Shown: positions 31,501 through 38,947 of the stretch, in pieces
Position numbering within the stretch: position 1 is the first letter of the stretch
Layout: every line of letters begins with the position of its first letter
Source of the DNA: JAJFVC01 sp039698075
GTDB taxonomy: Bacteria; Planctomycetota; Planctomycetia; Pirellulales; Thermoguttaceae
Length of the DNA: 56,549 nt
Direction: 5' to 3'
NCBI GenBank assembly: GCA_039698075.1
Contig: JBDKTJ010000104.1
Coordinates: 1 to 56,549, forward strand
Position numbers and translations under genes: made by a program
The notes under the pieces: model-generated
Told to the model about the DNA's origin: nothing
The model's input: only the letters and a program-made list of their open reading frames with translations
Databases searched by the model: none

Positions 31501-34227
31501 TTAAGGTTCGATCGCCAACCAGCCCAGCGACGACGGCACGTGGAAATCCGGCTCGGCCGTCTTCGGGTTGATCCAACTGATCCAGTCTTTTTGGACCGAG
31601 GGCGGCGATTTCGGATCCGCCGGCCGCGCGGTTCGGTCGTGGCTGAATTCCGCCCGATAAAGTCCGAAAAGAACGGAATCGCCCGAGCCCGCCATTTGCT
31701 GTAGGGTCGCGCGCGGGATCCGTCCTTCGATTTGGTAACCCTTGGACGTGGACGTGCCGACGGCCTCAAAACCTTGGCATCGCCACGTCGGATCGAATTG
31801 GCGGTAGTAGGATCCCCGAAAATCATTCACCCGGCCGCGCGGGTCGATTTCGAGGCAGTAATAATCCTTCATCTGGTGATCGCGGCAGAAAATCAGCTCA
31901 ACGTGATCCTCGGACGCCACGTCGCTCTTGTCGCGCAGCCGGTCGAGCGCAACGACGTCGGGGTCCTCGACGCGAAATGCGAAATACAGAAAATCGTCGT
32001 TGGCGAACGCCAAAAATTCGGTCCGCGGCGCCGCGTCGCTTTTCCAAGGAAAAACAAAATGCCGCTCGACGTTCGCTTGCCGCCACTCGGGCTCGTCGAG
32101 CCGTCCGTCAAGCCGGATGTTTTTCTCGGGCAACTTGCAAGCGTAATATTTTCGGTCGGTCGGCCATCGCCAGCGATTTCTCGGATCGTAAGCGGGCCCG
32201 GAGTTCGGCAGCGGCGATTCAAATTGCAGTCGCCGCAACAGCGCGCGGCCGTCGGATGCCAACGACACTTCGGCCGAGAGCTGCCGGCCCGCCGCGGCCT
32301 GCTCAAACTCGCGGCCCGTGCCTTCTTGAACGTAGTAGGACTCGATGCCGAATTGGATTCGATCGCCGCCGGTGACGACGCCTTCCAGATATTTTCCGCT
32401 CGCGGGACGTTTTAGAGAAAACCCGGCGGCTTGCCAGTGTCGGCCGTCTTTCTCGGGTTTCAACGGCACGAACACCGTCTGACCGACACGGTCGGACGAC
32501 CTGATGGGCAGATTTTTTAGCTCTCGGTCGGGCACTCGGCTGAAGTCGTAGTTGAGCGCCACGTAATCGCCGCGGAACAGCTCGCGCGGGTCGACCGGCG
32601 CCACGCGCAGCAACACGACCTCGCCGGTCCAAAGCGGCGCGGCCTTGAGGACGATCATGCCGACCAGCACCGCCAGTTGAAAGCACAACGCGCCGGCCAG
32701 AACGATTTTCGGCGCCGGTCCCGTCTCCACTTGGGAGATGGGTAGGGTGAGGGCCGAGACAGAAGGCGGACTTGTTTCGCCCTCGTTCCCGATCGCTTTC
32801 TCCATGGAGGAAAGATCGTCTTTTCGCCGCTGCCAAAATCGGGCGACGGCAAACAGTCCGACGCCGCAGAGCAGGAACATCAGCGCCGCGCCCAACATGC
32901 CGCCGACGCCGGAAAACAGATCGACGTAACGCAAAACCGCCCAAAACACGAAATAAAGCACGCCGACGGTGAACGGGCCCGTGCGATCCTCGCGCAGACC
33001 GACCCGCATCAGCCACAGGGCCAAAACCAGCATCATCAGATTGACGATCACGGCAGGCACGAGCACTTGCACGGTCCATTTTTCCACCGCGTAATCGCGA
33101 CACGCAACGCCATGTTGATTGAACAGACCGTTCCAAAAACACAGGCCCGCCAACACGGCGACCAGCAACAGCGGGAACCATTGGCGAGCCAGCAGGCCCG
33201 CAAACGAACGGCGAGCGTCGGCGTTGTTTCGCTGCTGGAACAGCACGACGCCCAGCGCGGCCGCCGCGCCGATCACAGCGATCGTCAGTCCGGCGGCACA
33301 GTTTTCAGCGGCCGTGCCGCGACGCAGCCAGTTGATCAGATCGTCGGCAAAGCTCAAGGGGACCAGCGCGCCGCCGGCCAACAGAATACCGTAGATTCGG
33401 TAAGGCGCGGCACGCCGATCACCGACGCGATGCAACTGAGCGGCCGACAACAAAAGCGCCCCAGCCAGGCCGACGAACACCGTGGGGTCAACCTCCCATT
33501 GCCACGCGGCCGGCTGCAAAAGGGCCCACCACGCCAACACCGGAATGTACACGGCGATGGTCGTCAGCGATCGGCGTCGATAGGCCCAAATCAATCCCGG
33601 CAGCACCAACAAGGGCAGCGTGTACGCGCTGCGCGGAACGTAGGCCCAGCCGTGAAACAACCAGCGGCCGAACACATTGCAATCCAAAATCTCGCACCCG
33701 ACCCAGATGGCCAGCAACCCGGCGTACAAGGCGTGCAGCAACGGCGTGTTCATGCACAACACGACCGGCAGCGTGCCGAGCGCCCAAAACCACAGCCCGT
33801 CGGGATAGTGCGCGTTGATGTTGAAAATCTGACCGATCAGCCAAATCGACGCGCCGTACAAGATGCAGGCCAGCAAAAAGACAATCTCTGACGTGAACGC
33901 CAAACGGCGGCGGAATCGCAGATACGACGCGGCCCCGAACGACGCGACGAGCGAGCCAAACAGAACGGCCAATTTCTCGGAGGCCGACATCGCCGACCAG
34001 TTGTAGCCCACCAAAAGCAGGACGGACAGGCCAACCATCAGCGCGGCGAGGCCGCACAACGCAAACACGGCCAAAAAACGTTTACGCCGGGCGTCGTCCG
34101 CTTGCGTTTCATACAGGTCGACAATTCGGGCGGACTGATCGCCGGAGACGATCCCTTCGGTTTGCCAAAAATCCAGTTCGCCGATCAACCACGCGCGGAC
34201 CGATGGAACGATGGAACGTCGCGGCAT
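31501..34227 (-). CDS. Fusion protein: DUF2157 membrane domain + GDYXXLXY domain + CBM9-like C-terminus
   Basis: A 908-aa protein. Residues 1-75 are a soluble start (WQTEGIVSGDQSARIVDLYE, typical of DUF2157). Residues about 55-490 hold some 12 membrane helices. After a linker, residues about 515-690 form a periplasmic GDYXXLXY domain with the eponymous DPRELFRGDYVALNYDFSRV. Residues about 700-905 look like a CBM9/DOMON-type beta-sandwich (KNIRLDGRLDEPEWRQANVE; FLAFANDDFLYFAFRVEDPD; DHVELIF; DYYCLEIDPRGRVNDFRGSY). DUF2157 and GDYXXLXY are usually separate neighbouring genes, so this is a composite. Binding of a carbohydrate or cell-wall ligand is inference. Start: ATG 34227 with CGGAGATAG upstream. 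A dispersed repeat is translated in the linker. Confidence 0.82.
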   Translation of the reverse strand: MPRRSIVPSVRAWLIGELDFWQTEGIVSGDQSARIVDLYETQADDARRKRFLAVFALCGLAALMVGLSVLLLVGYNWSAMSASEKLAVLFGSLVASFGAASYLRFRRRLAFTSEIVFLLACILYGASIWLIGQIFNINAHYPDGLWFWALGTLPVVLCMNTPLLHALYAGLLAIWVGCEILDCNVFGRWLFHGWAYVPRSAYTLPLLVLPGLIWAYRRRSLTTIAVYIPVLAWWALLQPAAWQWEVDPTVFVGLAGALLLSAAQLHRVGDRRAAPYRIYGILLAGGALVPLSFADDLINWLRRGTAAENCAAGLTIAVIGAAAALGVVLFQQRNNADARRSFAGLLARQWFPLLLVAVLAGLCFWNGLFNQHGVACRDYAVEKWTVQVLVPAVIVNLMMLVLALWLMRVGLREDRTGPFTVGVLYFVFWAVLRYVDLFSGVGGMLGAALMFLLCGVGLFAVARFWQRRKDDLSSMEKAIGNEGETSPPSVSALTLPISQVETGPAPKIVLAGALCFQLAVLVGMIVLKAAPLWTGEVVLLRVAPVDPRELFRGDYVALNYDFSRVPDRELKNLPIRSSDRVGQTVFVPLKPEKDGRHWQAAGFSLKRPASGKYLEGVVTGGDRIQFGIESYYVQEGTGREFEQAAAGRQLSAEVSLASDGRALLRRLQFESPLPNSGPAYDPRNRWRWPTDRKYYACKLPEKNIRLDGRLDEPEWRQANVERHFVFPWKSDAAPRTEFLAFANDDFLYFAFRVEDPDVVALDRLRDKSDVASEDHVELIFCRDHQMKDYYCLEIDPRGRVNDFRGSYYRQFDPTWRCQGFEAVGTSTSKGYQIEGRIPRATLQQMAGSGDSVLFGLYRAEFSHDRTARPADPKSPPSVQKDWISWINPKTAEPDFHVPSSLGWLAIEP
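32733..32755. repeat. CTCTCCC / AGGGTGAGGGC element inside the GDYXXLXY fusion gene
   Basis: The plus strand reads GGGAGATGGGTAGGGTGAGG then GCC, matching the dispersed element at 27461-27495. On the coding (minus) strand it gives SALTLPISQ in the linker between the membrane part and the GDYXXLXY domain, keeping the frame. Confidence 0.65.
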
Positions 34228-34328
34228 GATTTTTCTATCTCCGGGTTCTTCTGCGATAGGAGGCGTCACGAGCGTCACGATATAACGCGGGCCGCGAGAC
34301 GTCAATTAAGGTATACGTCGGCAGAGGG

Positions 34329-34404
34329 GTGTTGTCAAAACGATTTTGCTGGCGTATTCTTTTTGTGGCTTTCCGGAATTGCTGGATCGTTTTTGACACA
34401 ACAC
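34329..34404. promoter_or_regulatory. Inverted repeat in the divergent promoter region
   Basis: GTGTTGTCAAAACGAT (34329-34344) and ATCGTTTTTGACACAACAC (34386-34404) are inverted copies differing by small insertions, 41 nt apart. They lie between the fusion gene (minus) and the GAF/AAA+ regulator (plus), the second copy ending 9 nt before the regulator ATG. A paired operator site or a leader hairpin is possible. Confidence 0.5.
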
Positions 34405-34413
34405 AACCACGCC

Positions 34414-36342
34414 ATGACGTCGAAAAAAACTTTTTCGGACGGTTTGCCTGACACGGATCCTCAAAAATTGCTGTCCGTTGCGGCGGAATTGTTTCGATCG
34501 GCGGCCCAAGCCGACTCGCTCGCGGCATTTTGGACCGGCACGCTGCCCATGCTGGCCGCAACGTTGGGGGCCGAATATCTCGCCTGTATCTCATCGACCG
34601 AAGGCCAGTGGACCGTTGCGGCCGAATGGGGGCTCTCAAAACCGCTGCCCATCGAATTGCTGGCCGACGCCTTCGATCGCGAAAGCCCTCGCGGTCAGTC
34701 CGGCTGGCTCGTCGTCCCGCTTTGGCCTCGCAAGGCCGACGGCCACGCGTTGATCGTTCGCATGGATCCGTCCGCTCCGATCGACGCGGCGATGGATTGG
34801 CTGGTCGACCTCGCGCCGACGGTGCGTCAAGCCGCCGAAGCCGCCATGCAACACGATCGGGAGCGTCGCCGGTTGATCCGCGCCGAGGCAATGTTGGAGA
34901 TCGCCGGCCGGTGGAATCAAACCCGCGAGATCGAGCCGCTGCTGACCGAGATGGCCGAAGCGGCTACGCATTTGTTGTCGGCCGATCGGGCGAGCATTTT
35001 CTTGTGGGATCGGCCAAACCGCGCGTTGGTCGGTCGGCCGGCGTTGGGATTGTCGGACGGCGAGTTGCGCATTCCCGACGACAGCGGCGTGGTGGGCGAG
35101 GTGATTCGATCGGGTCGGCCGCGTCGCGTGGACGCCGCGCGCGAGCCGCAACAGATCGACCGTCGCGTCGACGCCCAGTTGCATTATCAAACGCGGACGG
35201 TGTTGTGCGTGCCGTTGCGCGGCCGATCGGGCGAGTTGTTTGGGGCGTTCGAGGCGTTGAACAAGCAGGCGGGCCAAAGTTTTTCGCAAGAGGACGAGGA
35301 AACGCTCGGCGAGTTGGCGGCCCATGCGTCCGTCGCGTTGGAAAACGCCCAGGATCGGCAGCGGTTGCTGTCGGTCAATCGGCAAATCGCCGACGAGGCC
35401 GCGGGCCGCGTGCAAATGATCGGGCAAAGTCCCGCAATCGAGGCCCTGCGTTCGATCGTTCGCCGCGTGGCCGACACCGATCTGGCCGTGTTGATTTCGG
35501 GCGAGAACGGCACGGGCAAGGAAGTCGTCGCGCAGTCGATCCATTATTTAAGCCGTCGCCGCGATCAGCCGTTCGTGGCGATCAACTGCGCGGCGATTCC
35601 CGAAACGCTGGCCGAGAGCGAGCTGTTTGGACACGAGAAGGGCGCGTTCACCGATGCGCGGCAGTCGCGGCCCGGCAAGTTTGAGCTGGCCGCCGGGGGC
35701 ACGATTTTTCTCGACGAGATCGGCGATCTGAGCCTCGGCAGCCAAGCCAAGCTGCTTCGGGTGTTGGAGGAAAAAACGCTCGTGCGCGTGGGCGGGTCCG
35801 TGCCGATCCACACCGACGCCAGACTGCTGGCGGCGACGAATCAAAACTTGGCAGAGATGGTCCGCACGCGAAAATTCCGCGAGGATCTGTATTTTCGGCT
35901 GAACGTGGTGACGATGGAGTTGCCGCCGCTGCGCGATCGGGGCGACGACGTGCTGCTGCTGGCCGACCATTTTTTGGACGATTTTTGCCGTCGGGCCCGC
36001 CGCAAGACGCCCACCTTTTCGGCCGCGGCCCAAAAGCGGCTGCTCGAACACCCGTGGCCCGGCAACGTCCGCGAGCTGCGCAATCTGATGGAGCGGCTCG
36101 CCTACCTGTCCACCTCCGATCGGATCGAGGCCGAGGAATTGGCGTTCATCTTGTCGCCGGGCGGACGTGCGCCGACCGCCGTCGAGTTGGGCGAATCGCT
36201 CGCCGCGGCCACCGATCGGTTTCAGACGGATTACATTCGCCGGCAAATCGAGCAAAGCGGCGGCAACATGAGCGCGGCGGCCGAGCGGCTCGGGCTGCAA
36301 CGGTCGAATCTGTATCGCAAGATGCGGCAGCTCGGGATGTAA
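34414..36342 (+). CDS. GAF - AAA+ (sigma-54 interaction) - Fis-type transcriptional regulator
   Basis: A 642-aa regulator. Residues about 1-150 are a degenerate sensory region and about 155-335 a GAF domain (ADRASIFLWDRPNRALVGRP, RTVLCVPLRGRSGELFGAFE). The AAA+ core runs about 345-580: Walker A GENGTGKE near residue 364, Walker B GGTIFLDEIGDL near 428, then RLLAATNQNL and FREDLYFRLNVVTMELPPLR. A Fis-type HTH (NMSAAAERLGLQRSNLYRKM) ends the protein. The loop that contacts sigma-54 is GAFTDA (410-415) instead of the usual GAFTGA. It may be a weak or modified sigma-54 activator. The ATG at 34414 has no Shine-Dalgarno. Its stop is followed at once by the structured repeat. Confidence 0.92.
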   Translation: MTSKKTFSDGLPDTDPQKLLSVAAELFRSAAQADSLAAFWTGTLPMLAATLGAEYLACISSTEGQWTVAAEWGLSKPLPIELLADAFDRESPRGQSGWLVVPLWPRKADGHALIVRMDPSAPIDAAMDWLVDLAPTVRQAAEAAMQHDRERRRLIRAEAMLEIAGRWNQTREIEPLLTEMAEAATHLLSADRASIFLWDRPNRALVGRPALGLSDGELRIPDDSGVVGEVIRSGRPRRVDAAREPQQIDRRVDAQLHYQTRTVLCVPLRGRSGELFGAFEALNKQAGQSFSQEDEETLGELAAHASVALENAQDRQRLLSVNRQIADEAAGRVQMIGQSPAIEALRSIVRRVADTDLAVLISGENGTGKEVVAQSIHYLSRRRDQPFVAINCAAIPETLAESELFGHEKGAFTDARQSRPGKFELAAGGTIFLDEIGDLSLGSQAKLLRVLEEKTLVRVGGSVPIHTDARLLAATNQNLAEMVRTRKFREDLYFRLNVVTMELPPLRDRGDDVLLLADHFLDDFCRRARRKTPTFSAAAQKRLLEHPWPGNVRELRNLMERLAYLSTSDRIEAEELAFILSPGGRAPTAVELGESLAAATDRFQTDYIRRQIEQSGGNMSAAAERLGLQRSNLYRKMRQLGM

Positions 36343-36488
36343 GGCGAGTTCCACTGCAAAGAGCCTTGGATGCTCTTCCGCGAAAACGGTGGGGCGTTTC
36401 CTTGAAAAACGTTCCAACCGCTTGCGATTTCACAAAGAATTTAAAAAACAACGTCGTTCCACTGCGATTCGTGCGAAATTGCAAGCGG
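36343..36488 (+). repeat. 3'-UTR-type structured repeat, copy C (after the AAA+ regulator)
   Basis: It begins at the TAA of the regulator gene and carries GGATGCTCTTCCGCGAAAAC and GGCGTTTCC blocks. The stem arms are CCGCTTGCGATTTCAC (36418-36433) and GCGAAATTGCAAGCGG (36473-36488). It has the same order and orientation relative to the upstream CDS as copies A and B, but the loop has lost the TGGCA/TGCCA inner stem. Confidence 0.87.
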
Positions 36489-36513
36489 TTAGACGGCCGC
36501 GAGAAGAGTTTTT

Positions 36514-37455
36514 TCAGCCGTCGATTTGGCGATGGACAGCTTCGCAGAGCGACAGCATCGCGTCGACGCCGAGCGATTCGGCGCGCTGCTGGCCGTTGAG
36601 CCCTTGTTGGCGTAGGATCGCGTCGATCGCCGGCTTGTCCAACCGATCGCCGACGACGCTGAACAGCTCGGACCGCAAAAACTTTCGGCGGTGCAAAAAC
36701 ATCGCTCGAACGAACTCGTGAAACCGCCGACGATCGGAAATCCGCCCGCGCAGCGACGGGTCGGGCGTGATTTGCAGGAAGGCCGACGAGACTTTCGGAC
36801 GCGGCCAAAACGCGCTCGGCGGCAGCGTGCGCAGGATTTCGACGCGGCACTGCGACTGCATCCAGATGCTCAGCGCGCCGTAGTCTTTTCCGCCCGGCGC
36901 GGCGGCGATCCGTTCGGCCAGCTCTTTTTGGACCGTGACGGTCATGCTCTGCGGCGGCGAATTCTCGGCCAGCAGATTGCTGAGGATCGGCGTGGCGGCG
37001 CCGTAGGGCAGGTTGGCGACCAGCTTGAAACGTCGGCCCGGCGCGGCGGCCATTTGTCCGGCGACGGCCTCCAAAACGTCGGGATTCAGGCGGTTTTTGT
37101 TCTTCAGCGCGTCGGCCTGAAGCTGCACGACGTTCGGAAACGCGTGCAACTGCTCGGCGGCCATTTGGAACATCGACGCATCGATCTCGACCGTCACGAC
37201 GGCCGCGGCGCGCTGGGCCAATCGGGCCGTGAGCGAGCCGGTGCCCGTGCCGACCTCCAGAATCACATCGTCCCGCGTGATGTCGGCGGCGTCCAACAGC
37301 ACGTCGAGCAAGTTCAAGTCGATCAGAAAATTTTGACCGAACTTGGTGCGCGGCCGGATGCCGGTTTCTTCAAACCGTTTGAGCAAAAACGAAAGCGTCT
37401 GACGCGGCGAATCTTCCGGTCCCTCGCCTCCCGTTTCCAGCCCTGCGTGGTTCAT
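36514..37455 (-). CDS. rsmA: 16S rRNA dimethyladenosine transferase (KsgA/RsmA)
   Basis: A 313-aa enzyme dimethylating two adjacent adenosines in helix 45 of 16S rRNA during small-subunit maturation. Motifs are RPRTKFGQNFLIDLNLLD (family N-terminus, K-x-x-x-Q-N-F-L), VILEVGTGTGSLTARLAQRA (SAM motif I), VVTVEIDASMF, and KLVANLPYGAATPILSNLLA (catalytic NLPY). PPSAFWPRPKVSSAFLQI is the KsgA C-terminal lead. It carries a slightly long N-terminus (about 25 residues before the core). The ATG at 37455 overlaps the TGA of ribE (ATGA), so the genes are coupled. Confidence 0.95.
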   Translation of the reverse strand: MNHAGLETGGEGPEDSPRQTLSFLLKRFEETGIRPRTKFGQNFLIDLNLLDVLLDAADITRDDVILEVGTGTGSLTARLAQRAAAVVTVEIDASMFQMAAEQLHAFPNVVQLQADALKNKNRLNPDVLEAVAGQMAAAPGRRFKLVANLPYGAATPILSNLLAENSPPQSMTVTVQKELAERIAAAPGGKDYGALSIWMQSQCRVEILRTLPPSAFWPRPKVSSAFLQITPDPSLRGRISDRRRFHEFVRAMFLHRRKFLRSELFSVVGDRLDKPAIDAILRQQGLNGQQRAESLGVDAMLSLCEAVHRQIDG

Positions 37456-38051
37456 TGCCACTCCTTGGCCTCGACCAATCGCTGGACGTATTTGGCCAGC
37501 AGGTCGGTTTCGAGATTGACGCGATCGCCGGGCTGGAGCGGCCCCAGGGTCGTGACCGAAAGCGTGTATGGAATCAACGCGATGCTGAACCGATCGGGCT
37601 CGCAGCCGACAATCGTCAGGCTGACCCCGTCGACGGCGATCGAGCCTTTCGAGGCCATCTGCGCGGCCAGCTCTTTCGAGACGGAGAACCAAAACGTGGA
37701 CCAGGGACCGTCGTCGTCGCGGGTAAGCAACGTGCCGACGCCGTCGATGTGGCCGCTGACAAAGTGGCCGCCCAACCGATCGCCGACGGCCAAGGCCCGT
37801 TCGAGATTGACGCGGCTGCCGGGCTTCAGCAGTCCGAGATTGGTGCGGGCGAGCGTTTCGGGGCCGGCCTCGAACGCGAACGTGTCGGCCCGACGATCAA
37901 TGACCGTCAAACAACAGCCGTTGACGGCGATGCTGTCGGCCACGCGGGTTTCGGCGGCGATTTTCGGCTCGCGAACGATCAATCGGCAGCCCGGCGGCTC
38001 GGAGCGCAACTCCACCACCGTGCCCAACGCTTCCACAATTCCAGAAAACAT
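37452..38051 (-). CDS. ribE: Riboflavin synthase alpha subunit
   Basis: A 199-aa protein with the two tandem lumazine-binding repeats of riboflavin synthase. Repeat 1 is MFSGIVEALGTVVEL with SIAVNGCCLTVIDRR. Repeat 2 is GGHFVSGHIDGVGTLLTRDD with SIAVDGVSLTIVGC. It dismutates two 6,7-dimethyl-8-ribityllumazines to riboflavin as a trimer. The ATG at 38051 is preceded by GGAGTTG at normal spacing. The stop overlaps the rsmA start. It is downstream of pssA on the same strand with a short GGGATTAGGGATTAG-containing spacer. No FMN riboswitch is seen in that spacer. Confidence 0.95.
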   Translation of the reverse strand: MFSGIVEALGTVVELRSEPPGCRLIVREPKIAAETRVADSIAVNGCCLTVIDRRADTFAFEAGPETLARTNLGLLKPGSRVNLERALAVGDRLGGHFVSGHIDGVGTLLTRDDDGPWSTFWFSVSKELAAQMASKGSIAVDGVSLTIVGCEPDRFSIALIPYTLSVTTLGPLQPGDRVNLETDLLAKYVQRLVEAKEWQ

Positions 38052-38074
38052 CAAAACAACTCCTAAACCAGTTT

Positions 38075-38098
38075 CTAATCCCTAATCCCTAATCTCTC
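38075..38098 (-). repeat. GGGATTAGGGATTAG repeat downstream of pssA
   Basis: On the minus strand AGAGATTAGGGATTAGGGAT occurs a few bases after the pssA stop. It is the exact complement of the CTAATCCCTAATCCC tract upstream of pssA (38924-38947), so pssA sits between a 15-bp perfect inverted pair. Confidence 0.7.
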
Positions 38099-38100
38099 TC

Positions 38101-38913
38101 CTAAAACAACGGCTCTTCGGGCGGGCGTCGGTTGACCCATTTTTTCCAGGCCCAATCGATCGGACCGTAGAGCACGAACGCGCAGGCCACCATCGGCACG
38201 GCGTAGCCTCGGACGACCATGATCGCGACAAAACAGAACAGCACCGCCACGACGTGTCCAAAGCTGCGATGGCCGCGCAGCACGCGATTGGTGATGTGCG
38301 GATAGCGAATGCGCGAAACCATCAGCAGGGCCGTCAACACGGCAAAGTACGGCAATACCGCTTGCAACACGATGTCGACGCCGTCCTTCAACGGCGTGAC
38401 GTCTTGCCGGAGCGTGTAAAACATGATGGCAAACCCCGCGATCATCGCGGCGGCGGCGGGACTGGGCAGCCCACTGAAATACAAATGGTCGTCTTCCTCG
38501 CTCGTCTCGACGTTGAACCGAGCCAATCGCAACGCCGCGCAGGCCGCAAACGCCGCCGCAATCACCCAAATCGCTTGATCGTAAAAATACGTGAATCGCG
38601 GACACAGTTTGACCAACAAAAACGCCGGCGCCACGCCGAAACTGACCACGTCGCACAGACTGTCCAACTGCGCGCCGAAGTCGGTCGTGGTTCGGGCCAG
38701 TCGGGCTACGTAGCCGTCCAGGCCGTCAAAAACCATCGCCAGAAAAATCAGGCAGCCGCTGGTCATCGCGTTCCGAATGTCCAACGGGTCGATTCCCGCG
38801 ATCGCCTCGGGCTTGTCGATCCGCGAGGCCACGACGATGGCAAAAAATCCGCAGATCAGGTTGCCCAGCGTCAGCAGCGTCGGAAACACGGCGATGGTTC
38901 GGATCGGACGCAT
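38101..38913 (-). CDS. pssA: CDP-diacylglycerol-serine O-phosphatidyltransferase
   Basis: A 270-aa integral membrane CDP-alcohol phosphotransferase making phosphatidylserine. The family signature D-G-x2-A-R-x8-G-x3-D-x3-D is present as DGLDGYVARLARTTTDFG followed by AQLDSLCD. Around it are about seven hydrophobic helices, opening with IAVFPTLLTLGNLICGFFAI, the form typical of the Bacillus-type membrane enzyme rather than the E. coli peripheral one. It starts 29 nt after psd (phosphatidylserine decarboxylase), giving the two-step phosphatidylethanolamine pathway in one unit. The ATG at 38913 has no strong Shine-Dalgarno. Short inverted tracts flank the gene. Confidence 0.94.
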   Translation of the reverse strand: MRPIRTIAVFPTLLTLGNLICGFFAIVVASRIDKPEAIAGIDPLDIRNAMTSGCLIFLAMVFDGLDGYVARLARTTTDFGAQLDSLCDVVSFGVAPAFLLVKLCPRFTYFYDQAIWVIAAAFAACAALRLARFNVETSEEDDHLYFSGLPSPAAAAMIAGFAIMFYTLRQDVTPLKDGVDIVLQAVLPYFAVLTALLMVSRIRYPHITNRVLRGHRSFGHVVAVLFCFVAIMVVRGYAVPMVACAFVLYGPIDWAWKKWVNRRPPEEPLF

Positions 38914-38923
38914 GGGGTAAAGA

Positions 38924-38947
38924 AGGGATTGGGGATTAGGGATTAGG
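38924..38947 (-). repeat. CTAATCCCTAATCCC repeat upstream of pssA
   Basis: On the minus strand CCTAATCCCTAATCCCCAAT spans the psd stop codon and the psd-pssA spacer. It is inverted relative to the tract after pssA (38075-38098), with 15 bp exact. Confidence 0.7.

Noticed and set aside
34366..34384. Possible sigma-54 promoter (TGGC...TTGC) upstream of the AAA+ regulator
   Set aside because: The GG and GC pairs are separated by 12 nt instead of the required 10, so it does not fit the -24/-12 consensus.
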